Assembly (NCBI GenBank): GCA_914767715.1
Contig: OU612066.1
Span: 16,807,001 to 16,871,000, forward strand
Length of the DNA stretch: 64,000 nt
Origin: Membranipora membranacea
Lineage: Eukaryota; Bryozoa; Gymnolaemata; Cheilostomatida; Membraniporidae
Direction of reading: 5' to 3'
This document shows positions 24,301 through 32,838 of this stretch, one piece after another. Below the pieces are notes generated by a model. That model had not been told where the DNA came from. It saw only the letters and a list, made by a program, of their open reading frames with translations, and did no database searches. Each line of letters begins with the position of its first letter. The first letter of the stretch is position 1. The position numbers were made by a program, and so were the translations under genes.

Positions 24301-24811
24301 TTTTTCTAGATCTCAGGATATTCTGGAGACGCAGGGGACTCATGGATCAGTGGTAGTCAAAACAACAAACCATTCACCACTAGAGACAATGATAATGATG
24401 ATAGCGATGGGAATTGTGCTTCAATATATAGGGGTAAAAAAAGTTGCTGACCACCAAGCATTGTTTCACCACAAATTTATGTTTACATTTGATTACTTTA
24501 CAATTGTCTTTATATTTCTATCTGATCCCCCTAGCGTTGGAACAGCATAACTCTAGATCCGGAATCCACCTACATAGCATTATAGCTTTCTCTTTAAATT
24601 ATTATTACTCACATGATCCTGTGATGTTCCTTTAATTTTTTCTTTTTTTTCCGAAGGAGGGTGGTGGTTTCGAGCCTGCCATGAGGTAAGTTTGAATGGT
24701 TTGTGGGTGGAAGGCGGACATTACTCAGCGACTGCAACAGGGATTTCTTGGTTAAGATGGAAGGGACACAACTACTCGTATAAGACCATTTATATCAGGC
24801 TTAGCAGATAG
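9327..24811 (+). CDS. Gene 2: secreted PAN/apple-like plus FReD protein, complete
   Basis: Seven exons: 9327-9441 (N-terminus, hydrophobic [10 protein letters not shown] start), 9722-9918 (PAN/apple-like), 10114-10174 (linker, [10 protein letters not shown]), 19415-19633, 21736-21872, 24310-24433 and 24657-24811 (FReD). The spliced frame is open for 335 codons and ends in TAG. Approximate residues: N-terminal 1-38, PAN-like 39-104, linker 105-124, FReD 125-335. The FReD has four cysteines, calcium loop DNDND, NCA, GGWWF and CHEVSLNG. In-frame ATGs at 9288 and 9300 could give a longer leader; I chose 9327 because it aligns best with genes 3 and 4. Possible N-glycosylation sites are NVT in the N-terminus and NYS twice in the FReD. 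Intron 3 (9.2 kb) is inflated by a 7.6 kb nested transposon insertion, and splicing across it must still work if the gene is active. A lectin or recognition role is inferred. Confidence 0.88.
10608..11192. mobile_element. TTAA-flanked MITE with tRNA-like core, copy 1
   Basis: Terminal inverted repeats of about 130 bp begin AGACTTAGTTTGAGGCTGCT. The left flank is TTAA (10604-10607) and the right flank TATT, a decayed TTAA. The middle (about 10861-10925, minus strand) looks like a tRNA with box B GGTTCGATTCCC. No coding capacity. The same family occurs at about 34132-34610 (right arm lost) and at 39619-40141. Confidence 0.8.
11749..12050. repeat. left terminal inverted repeat of the 7.2 kb element
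   Basis: Pairs with 18669-18982 with small mismatches and short indels. The arm includes GAGCTCC, AATTTGAGGCTAATTTTGGAG and the distal CCTAGTATTTC. Divergence between the two arms of the same copy reflects mutation since insertion. Confidence 0.85.
12203..14808 (+). pseudogene. THAP-domain DDE transposase, broken
   Basis: Likely exons: 12203-12302 (starts [11 protein letters not shown]), 12930-13740 and 14118-14808. The first two give a THAP-like DNA-binding domain (C-x4-C, then W and ICSANF). The usual last zinc ligand His is Asn here. A long basic/acidic linker follows, then an HTH_Tnp_4-like segment ([16 protein letters not shown] and [12 protein letters not shown]) and a DDE_Tnp_4-like catalytic region: D in CIIDCSE, D in MADRGF and E in [12 protein letters not shown]. 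In the third exon a frameshift lies near 14245, an in-frame TAG near 14320 and a lost G in the G-run near 14420. All three catalytic acidic residues can still be recognised. It would have cut and joined the element ends. Confidence 0.75.
14809..15603. other. gap between the two convergent transposon genes
   Basis: An AT-rich 0.8 kb stretch between the end of the transposase reading frame and the end of the YqaJ reading frame. It probably holds both 3' UTRs. I see no further domain or repeat. Confidence 0.4.
15604..18456 (-). pseudogene. SAP-SWIM-YqaJ nuclease protein of the transposon, broken
   Basis: Read from right to left. Exon 1 is about 18456-17839, exon 2 about 17511-17314 and exon 3 about 16440-15604. 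A SAP-like helix pair lies at about 18370-18290 ([12 protein letters not shown], then [13 protein letters not shown]). A SWIM zinc finger is split by an intron: CSCFAG at the end of exon 1 and [13 protein letters not shown] in exon 2. The YqaJ nuclease region has [11 protein letters not shown] (about 16200), GASPDGIVE (about 15950) and LIEVKC (about 15905), giving the D/E-x-K metal site. Lesions: a stop near the N-terminus, a frameshift in exon 2, a Glu-to-stop change at about 16056 and a 5-bp TGCAG duplication near 15925. A 691 bp element sits in intron 2 at the exon 2 donor. Its role in transposition is unknown to me; the nuclease activity is inferred from the family. Confidence 0.75.
16622..17312. 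mobile_element. 691 bp inverted-repeat element inside the transposon
   Basis: Its ends AAGCTGTAGCTCCACGTAA are inverted copies, and TA flanks both sides (16620-16621 and 17313-17314). This suggests a TA-duplicating (Tc1/mariner-like) non-autonomous element. It interrupts an intron of the YqaJ protein gene exactly at the splice donor. The joined flanks still read G-GTAG, so the donor may survive. No ORF of note. Confidence 0.75.
18669..18982. repeat. right terminal inverted repeat of the 7.2 kb element
   Basis: Reverse complement of 11749-12050, ending in AGAAAACTGTCT directly before the AT flank. It contains short insertions relative to the left arm (for example around 18795-18810). Confidence 0.85.
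19634..21735. other. intron 4 of gene 2
   Basis: Collinear with 35390-36724 of gene 2', but longer. It includes a (GTAA)n tract at 20534-20591. Two short SINE-like pieces start ATGGTGAGAAGGC and contain a box-B-like GGTTCAATCC or similar followed by TGGGGGAGCTTT (about 20009-20060 and 21161-21265). Related pieces lie at about 35794-35845 and 36104-36175. No extra exon is supported. Confidence 0.45.
20534..20591. repeat. (GTAA)n tetranucleotide tract
   Basis: An imperfect run of GTAA units interrupted by TTAA and GTGA, in intron 4 of gene 2. I do not find it at the matching place in copy B, so it expanded or was lost after duplication. Confidence 0.8.
22380..23400 (+). mobile_element. LINE fragment in intron 5 of gene 2 (copy A only)
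   Basis: An open stretch at 22400-22789 encodes a typical C-terminal region of a non-LTR retrotransposon protein: [27 protein letters not shown] and [15 protein letters not shown]. After it, 22845-22900 encodes [13 protein letters not shown], another common LINE C-terminus motif, so two fragments may be joined. T- and A-rich 3'-end sequence follows to about 23110. Gene 2' lacks about 1 kb here (join near 39530), so the insertion is younger than the duplication. No RT core is present. Confidence 0.65.
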
Positions 24812-25679
24812 TCATGTGAAGACTCCAAAATGCCAGCAAATTAAAATGATAAAGGTCATGACCTTGACATATATATTTTAGCATAAAATTATTTCTGAAA
24901 TTGACACAGCACTGAAGTACCACTGCAAAGTGATGGCATAGTTGGCCTGTCATGTGACCATGACCATGTGACCATGTAGCCAAATGACCAAAGACCAACA
25001 ATAGTTTTGTTATGCTCTACATATTTAATTAGAAGTATATAATAAAAAAGTTCGGACTAATTTGTACATTGGTCAATTTGAACTCTATATATCTGGACCA
25101 ATATTGATGTCGATTTTTAATCCTGCATTTGTCTCTCCGCATTATGAAACATTTTCACTATATTTTTTCAGTTGATAAAATTGCATTCCTTTTTTATGGC
25201 TAGCTGATTTTATTACCTGCATATTTTTTTCTTTATCTCTCCGTTTTTCCTTATTTTTTGAGTTATTTGTTCTGTCACTGAATGAAAAAAATTCATAAAG
25301 ATGATTGTAGATTGACGATGAAAGTTTATGTGGTACACAATAGTGATAGTTTTTCATCAACTGTTTTACAACTTGCTGTTAATATCTGCATTAACCAAAT
25401 TTTTATTCAGCCTGTAGAGTATTTAATAAGATATCTGCATCATCTGAATATTTCATAATGATGTTGGCGTTATATTCATAATGGTGTCTCAAGATAGGTT
25501 ATCAAAATTTTCTTGGATTAAGACTACAAACATCGCTTATGTGATGCAAAAGCTTCCGCAGATGCCAGGGTAAAACTGTACAATTATCGTTCGCCAAAGT
25601 TTGCTGTCCATAAAATTGTATAGACTGCATATAGATTACATAAAATTATGTTTTGATCCATCTGCAGATTAGCAGTTAA

Positions 25680-26050
25680 CTTCTAATGCAGCTGCAATAT
25701 TCGTCAATTCTATCGCAATTTCGTGCTGTTTGGTTAGGAGAGAGAAAAGTTTTCAAGCTGTTGGCTTTGTTTGTTTTTGTCTCACGAGTCTCTTTGCACA
25801 TAAATATTTGCTCATTTCGCACTTCTTTTATTGACTACACCCTCCTGAAGAGTTAGGTGCTGCTGCATTGGAAGTTACACTGCTAATCTATGGGTGCAAA
25901 ACCCCAAATTAATGGATTCACTTCAAAATACAAACAGCTATCTGTAAAGCACCAGGATATAATAAGCTAATCAGCTTTTTTGTGGTTTTCTACCATGAAA
26001 ATTGCCACACAACCAATGAGGACATAAAGCAAGCAGCAAGCAACCCGAAT
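25680..26050 (-). repeat. segment inverted relative to copy B
   Basis: Matches the reverse complement of about 41785-42125, although the flanking sequence (25563-25664 against 41618-41784) is collinear. In copy B the segment is bounded by inverted repeats of about 110 bp (41868-41970 and 42105-42215, sharing GTAAAGCACCAGGATAT). Recombination between these repeats would invert the piece. Confidence 0.65.
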
Positions 26051-26430
26051 TGCATAATTCATGGCTTAAATCGGCGTCACAAATTTAATTCAGGTGCTAA
26101 TTTGGCACAATGAATCGGTGATAGATTAAATGACAAATCCTAGAGGATACTCATGAACAGCCATTTTAATAAATCATGAGACCACCACAGCAATGGGAGT
26201 GCGCATGCTCTGGAATGTAAATATCCGCTGAATAATTCAACAGTGTACATGGTCTCGTATTAACTGTCAAATTGTGGTCGAATATTCATCACTCACTGTC
26301 GAATATACGAGTGGTCACCTGACACTCGAATTAGACATTTAGTGCACCCAAATTAGACCCCTAATTAACCCTAATTCGGGTGAGTTAATTTGATGTGTAA
26401 GACCAAAATTTTTAGCTTATGCTAGTTTAA

Positions 26431-26622
26431 AGTCTCAGTGAGATTGATCCAGAAGTAGCTAATCTTCAACAATATTATGATGCAAAATCACTGAATCGAT
26501 ATGAAGAGCAAAGACTCAGTGTTCTGAGCTCAGATTTTAAGCCTTTAGTCGACAAAATACATTTGAAATTAAACCATATTCAAGGACCATCAGTATTATC
26601 CATCTTACGGTTACATGTCTGA
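26431..26622 (+). other. unassigned open stretch, possible exon remnant
   Basis: There are 63 codons without a stop, ending in TGA, but no starting ATG. The composition is protein-like (LSEIDPEVANLQQYYDAKSL near the start, then charged and helical). I do not recognise the family and see no partner exons. It could be a fragment of a displaced gene, part of a mobile element, or chance. Confidence 0.25.
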
Positions 26623-28287
26623 CAGTTGGAAAGATCAGATGCAGTTAATTCAGTGAAAATGCTGAGCAAAACCTCAAATTTTCAATAGTCGATGCAACAT
26701 TTTTCATACAAATTCTTCAGGCCAGAAACAGCTACAATGTAAGTTGTTATTGCACGGACAATATTTGATTGCACGATATACTGATCACATTTTATACTTA
26801 ATTACTATATGTTCTATAAAATTCACCGGTTATACCCAGTTGTAGTGGTCATAATTAGGAATAAGAAGGTCTTATATTCACATATTTATTTATGTGGAGA
26901 TAACTCCTATTCTGGCCTATGCGCTACAATGAAAAAGTGAATAGCGCAGTAACGTCGCGTCACTGAATTAGAGTAGACGCTCTAAGCCAGTAGTTTCCAG
27001 TCTAGAGTATTTATATGTTTATGGAGAAGACAAATCAATAACCTTTGTTTATTAATTTAAACAAAAAATGATTGGCAATTAATCATGTTTCTATTCACCT
27101 TATTGACAATCTTAATGTCTCCAAATAAGTTGATTGGAATTTGAACAATAAGGTTCCACTTTTTGTTCTAGTATGATATTCTAGCATCTCAGTTCATTAG
27201 TCATGTTGAATGATACTTGTCTTCAGTTAGAGGAATATTGATTCCAGGTAATCTTAAATTCATGCCGGCCCTGTTTTTTACACTGATAGCAATAATATGA
27301 TGGTTTTCTAATAGCCCATATACACTAGGAACATATATATGTGTCAGTGCATGACACAGTTGAATCGTACAATGTATCCCAACACACCCCTAGCATTATG
27401 TATCGATCATCAAAATAGTTGGCTGCGATAAGTTCACTTCACCTCACAGATGTACCTTTTGCCAATGCTATGTTTTGCAATCACAATTCCTCAATCATAT
27501 TTCTCCACAGTCATTACACCAATTGTATTTTGCCAATCACATTTTGCCAAAGACATTTTGCTCTCTCATTTCGCCAATCATTTTTTGCAGAAGCATTTTG
27601 CCAATAAAGGTGCACAATAATATCCGTCCCAAAATCTTCCCCATTCATGTCCATCCTTGACTGCTGTCCGTCAGTCCATGTAATTCAAGCAGATATTTTC
27701 CATCCAAAGAGTTCATCTCAAAGACAGACAGGCATGGACGGGGATAGGCAGGCTGAGAGAGGGACATACTGTGCATATGTCAACAAATAGAGATAAAACA
27801 GGAGTGTCTGTAATAAATGAAGATGGAATAATCATCTATTGCATACATACACAGTTTTAACTTTTTTTTTGCCCTCATTCTACATTATATATGATCAAAA
27901 CAGCCTATTGGTGCTGAATCTATCACAATTTTCAAGCTCAAAAGGTACACAAAATATAAAAATGATGTTAAAACAACTTTACTGCTTGGCAAATCATCAC
28001 TTTGGATGGTGGGGACCAAATTTGTTGTCCCAAATGTTTTGTTATTGGATTCAGCATGCTGTTGGTCATTAGGAGTGTAAACTGCACAGAGACCATTTTT
28101 GTGTTGGAAGTCTTGTCGTCATGATACACGTGATATTAATGCTTTTTTCCCTAGTGTCCCATTACATATTTATGGGACATTAAAACCTCACATACATATA
28201 CCTCACCGGGGGGGGGGCTTTTGCTGCAGGTCAAGAATCTGGAGGGCTCAAACTAGTGCATGATTTGTGACGCATGGAGAAACTGAT

Positions 28288-28298
28288 GTTTAGTTTAG

Positions 28299-28329
<31 letters not shown>

Positions 28330-28808
28330 TTAGTTTAGTTTAGTTTAGTTTAGTTTAGTTTAGTTTAGTTTAGTTTAGTTTAGTTTAGTTTAGTTTAGTT
28401 TAGTTTAGTTTAGTTTAGTTTAGTTTAGTTTAGTTTAGTTTAGTTTAGTTTAGTTTAGTTTAGTTTAGTTTAGTTTAGTTTAGTTTAGTTTAGTTTAGTT
28501 TAGTTTAGTTTAGTTTAGTTTAGTTTAGTTTAGTTTAGTTTAGTTTAGTTTAGTTTAGTTTAGTTTAGTTTAGTTTAGTTTAGTTTAGTTTAGTTTAGTT
28601 TAGTTTAGTTTAGTTTAGTTTAGTTTAGTTTAGTTTAGTTTAGTTTAGTTTAGTTTAGTTTAGTTTAGTTTAGTTTAGTTTAGTTTAGTTTAGCTTAGTT
28701 TAGCTTAGTTTAGCTTAGTTTAGCTTAGTTTAGCTTAGTTTAGCTTAGTTTAGCTTAGTTTAGCTTAGTTTAGCTTAGTTTAGCTTAGTTTAGCTTAGTT
28801 TAGTTTAT
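28288..28808. repeat. (TTTAG)n microsatellite with TTTAGCTTAG higher-order block, copy B
   Basis: About 104 five-base units occupy the same position as 2986-3349. The last ~110 bp (28691-28803) are a regular 10-bp TTTAGCTTAG repeat of about 11 units that copy A lacks. Like copy A, the array abuts the 3' end of the antisense LINE. Confidence 0.9.
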
Positions 28809-29360
28809 TTGTGCATCCGATATCATGGTATTGATAAAATTGAATGCTTACAGTATTGAGATAAAAATGACTAAGAGCGAAGATTATTAAAATGAGTCAT
28901 AAAAAAAGGGAAAAAGGATTTGGCATGTTTTTGGGACCTACATAGTTTAGGTCTAAGAATGGGTTTGCAGCGAGAAGATGTTCTACAGTTGTTCCTGAAA
29001 ATACAATTAAAAATAGGGTGTGATTGATCATCAGCTATTTTAACAAAATGCCTCTTGCTTTGATCAAAAATGCATGCAATCATGCAATGAGGATAGATTT
29101 AAAAACTCCAGCCTTTCTTCATAACATAGGTCTGGTAAAATGGTCCTTGTGGCAGATCGCTGGATTCTTTCAAGGCGCACAATGTCAAAATCATTTAAAA
29201 GTGAAAAGCAAGCCAGAGCAGCATATGTGGCTAAAGATTGTATGTTGGCACAATAATATTTAAATAAACCGTTGGTATTCATACCTAGCACCTTAAGTTG
29301 GCATAATAAAACAAGTCTCAAATTGCAATTAGATATAATGCTATCTACATGACTAGAAAA
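28809..29360 (-). mobile_element. LINE 3' end, copy B
   Basis: The duplicate of 3350-3900 on the minus strand, including RLERIQRSATRTILPDLCYE. It is cut at its 5' side by the deletion that joins copy-A positions 3893 and 5826. Extra frameshifts are present. It is not an independent insertion. Confidence 0.75.
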
Positions 29361-30356
29361 ATTGCAAGACCCATCAACCCAGCAGAAATATCTGTTTATC
29401 TAATCTTCTGGAGTCTTGTGACGCCATTTCACTTCATGATTTGATTATGTACTTGTCTATATCCCTGTGCTTCATGTGTATGACAAAGGGCAGGGTGGGT
29501 GTGGGAGGGGGCTGTAGTGCCCTCTAGCGGTTTAAGTGTAAAAAAGTTTATAATGTGACAGTTGTGATTGAGAAGAAAATATTTTCCTGCAGTAAAGTTT
29601 TTCTTTTGAATCTTTTGCGCTCTGTCATAATCTTTATCTTACAGCGCCCAACCTCTTGCAAGGGGCGAATTTCTTTGCAAATGGTTGTGAAATGAAAGGC
29701 AATATGGAACATTTCAGCCATAATGAAGATCACTTGTAACATACAGACTTTTTGATACAAATCTGCCTTTCGTCCAAAATGACGGTTTTGCAAAAAATAC
29801 TAATTACTATTTTGTTAGAGAACTTTGTAATTTTAACATCCTAAGGTCAGTGTTTTGTGTTATTTGGAAAGACAAACAACTTGAGAAAGTCGTTGGCACC
29901 AGTCCCACAGTTAAGACGATTTTGTGTAGAGTGGCTGGGAAAGCTTTGCTACATTCATAATACAGAATGGCCACTATTTTGAAATATCTTGTACGAACAG
30001 AGCGCTATGAATATTTGGTTCTCCACATAACGAAAGATGAATAAAAATTGGTGTGTTATAACTTTTTTAGGCATAAGGCCACAGTTAGGCCGCAAAAGAT
30101 TAACCATTAGGCCACACTGGCAAAAAGGCCGCAGGTTGACCACAGCTGATCTAGAGTGTGGTTGTTTTTTGTATGGGAGGATTTCTTAACACTTTTGTAT
30201 TCAGCAAAATAGTAACAATACAGTTATTCAAAATTAAATTGACAGCTCCGAAATCTGAAGATTAAAGGAGATTGCCTTCTCTTGAAAAGAGAGAATACAA
30301 TACTAGATTTTCTCTGAAATCTCGAGGTACAGCTTTTGTGTCTTGTTCATGAATAG

Positions 30357-31510
30357 ATATCAGGATATTCAGGAGATGCAGGAGACTCATGGGAAAGTGG
30401 TGGTCATAACAACATGATGTTTTCCACAAGAGACCAGGACAATGACGCACAGAGTAGTCAAAGTTGTGCCCAACGATACACAGGTTTGAAAATCAATTAA
30501 TGTTGAGAAACTATCTGATTACAGATTTGTTGTGCTAGATATAGAAAATATATTGCTCAGTTAGCTCTAGGAATTGCAAAAGTGATCTTTTATATGGTAT
30601 GGAATATTGTGTCAACCTATTTAGAGAGTTATTCGGTTGTTATGATTATCGATCTCATCTATCAGACATCATCAACCCTGCACAGTTGAATGGATGCAGT
30701 TGTTGCTGTTTAGTAAGAAACAGAAGATTGGGCTGCCCCTAAAGAGGGACGCAAGGTGCCCTAAATCCTCATACTGAGAATGTGATACATCCTAGAAAAC
30801 TAGAATGCATCCTAGAGGTGAGGCCATAGATGACCTCCTAATCGTGGGTGTGCAGCAAGCTGCCAAAACTGAACTGGCACTAATCGGCCATTGAAAGTGA
30901 CACTTTGATCTTAGCCAATAGGCCGAGAAGCAGTTGTTTGTTGAGTGGTGGTAAGAGAACAAACAAAATGTATTATAGTCCCAATCATGACACATCATTA
31001 TTGCTGTGCAAAGACGCGTGTTTTAAAGGCGTTTTCCATAGTCCATGGTACACTTGCAAATAATTAACTTATTTTGTTAGTTGATTAAGGTCTTTGGTCA
31101 ATGCTCATTTCTTTATTTCTGTCTTCAAGAGGAAACATTGATATTTGGAATGATTGTTACATTCTAGTTATCTGTGTTGGTGCAAACTGCAAAGGCAAGA
31201 TTTTCAACCAGAGGATGAGGTCGACTAGGTTTAAAAAGTGCAATATAGACACAAAAGGTTATTCAAATATGATGAAAATTATTTGATTTATAATCGCAGA
31301 GTAATTTTTCATCTTAGAAGCATTTTTAATCTTCTGTTTTCTTCTTATTTTAAAGGAGCGTGGTGGTACAAAAGCTGTCACCATGTCAACCTTTATGGAC
31401 AGTGGTATGACGGAGGAGTGTTCTCAACATTTGCCACAGGTATAACTTGGAACGTGTGGAAGGGACAATACTACTCCTTTAAAACCGTTTATATGAGACT
31501 GAGCAGATAG
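30357..31510 (+). pseudogene. Gene 1' remnant: two orphan FReD exons
   Basis: Exons 30357-30483 and 31356-31510 duplicate gene 1 exons 6821-6947 and 7823-7977. Both keep open frames and splice sites (GDAGDSWESG, DQDND, GAWWYKSCHHVNL and stop TAG). The two preceding FReD exons were removed by the 1.93 kb deletion, and the PAN and linker exons lie outside the duplicated block. No signal exon is seen upstream, so a normal protein cannot be made. The exons could still be spliced onto another transcript or serve as donors for gene conversion; this is speculation. Confidence 0.8.
30900..30931 (-). repeat. U2 snRNA 5'-end-like fragment, copy B
   Basis: The duplicate of 7364-7395 with the same 5'-end U2 match on the minus strand. 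It lies between the two orphan FReD exons. Confidence 0.6.
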
Positions 31511-32838
31511 CCATAACACATTGCTGGTCTATGCCATGACAACTTTATAATATGGCGGTATCATACTCCAGCCTCTTAAATGTAAAGTTTTATTTTAGAC
31601 AGTGTATAGACTTTCATGAATGTACAACCTTTGGCTTACATAAGGATTATTTTTTCCCAATATACCGTTGTTGAAGTATCATGACATTTTCCCGAGCCAT
31701 TTTTCAAAGTCTTATTATCCCCCAGGCCATTTTCCCACCAAGCCATATTCCAATCAAGCCATTTTTCCACCCAAATACTTTCTCACCAATCTATTTTCCC
31801 TCCAGGACAATGTTAAAGATCTTGGGAATATGGCATTAACAGGAACTATTCTGGATCAGCTATCGATAAATAGCCAACGGCTGCTAATTCAGTTGGTCAA
31901 CTCAAGCGACCCCTAATCTGGGTCTCACCCAGGATCTTATGATCATGGGTTGGACACTCTAACTGCAGTGCCTACCATAACATTGGCTCTTCTCTATTAT
32001 TACCACTCAATTCAGTAGCTAAATTGAGAGACTGACAGACAGCAAAAATAAATAAAAGATGGCCTTCCCATGTTCTTTAGTTTTTTCAACTAATATTCGA
32101 CAACTTTGCTGTTTATTTGCAGTAAACGCATGACTTTTTTGAGAATATAGCACTGTGTGGAAAAACTTTTACACAGAAAGGCTAAATAAAGTGTTTTTTT
32201 GTGTAAATTATTCACAAATATATATTGATGGAATGACAATTGCATGGTAATGGGAACAAAGAATACACATAGACACTTATACTTCAGCACCAAACCGGTA
32301 GATTTTGATATTCCCATGTTTTTCAAACAGTTGTGAGTCATGCATTCATGGAAAATAATATATAAGACAACTCTTAATTCAGCTGTCATTTTTATCGAGA
32401 ATCTTCTCCCAATCTCCTTTGCGACTTCAATGCAGTAGAATTTGCCTGTTTTGGTTCGAGGTGGAGTCAATTCAATCAATACATAATTAAATCTAATTTA
32501 CAGTTGTTTGCTCTCCTCACAGAGAAGGATCGAATTTCTGCAAATTCTATTTCCTGTTTTCTTAAAAGCTCTTTTTTAAGTCAGTAAAACCATCATTAAG
32601 TTTAAAAGAAAACAAAATGGCGATGCACTGTAATTGTATATTTATCAGTATTGATAATTTGCAGGGCAAACGTTCAAAAGAATTTTAGATCAGCTCCATA
32701 TACAACATAGCAAGCACGGGGCCAAGTAACAAGTAACTCTGAGCCGTTATTATCTCTCTATCATAAATTCAACACCTGGAGGTTCAAATTGCTGGACATA
32801 TGTTAGACACGATGACAGGAAACTGGGTTAACAGTTGC
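31511..32838. other. intergenic region between gene 1' remnant and gene 2'
   Basis: Collinear with 7978-9326, including the CCATTTTCCCACC-like run near 31685-31805 and the non-conserved minus-strand open frame at 32090-32479. It probably contains the gene 2' promoter. No clear TATA box can be assigned. Confidence 0.45.

Larger units (their letters stand above)
1123..26050 (+). repeat. segmental duplication, copy A
   Basis: From 1123 the sequence matches copy B starting at 27024, collinear and on the same strand over introns, exons and intergenic DNA, to about 25664 (B: 41784). A further 370 bp matches in inverted orientation. Copy A carries gene 1 exons 4-7 and the whole of gene 2. Copy-A-only blocks: hAT MITE 2215-2629, 1.93 kb holding two FReD exons (3894-5825, deleted in B), nested transposons 11675-19286, and a LINE-derived block at about 22380-23400. 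The left boundary lies between gene 1 exons 3 and 4, so the first exons of gene 1 were not copied. Confidence 0.85.
24812..27023. other. intergenic region between gene 2 and copy B
   Basis: The first part matches the 3' flank of gene 2' (41045 onward), including a conserved 60 bp block at 25563-25622 / 41618-41682. An AATAAA-like hexamer near 25043 could serve gene 2. The segment at 25680-26050 is an inverted version of copy-B sequence. From about 26050 to 27023 the DNA is single-copy in this window and carries an unexplained open stretch at 26431-26622. Confidence 0.5.
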
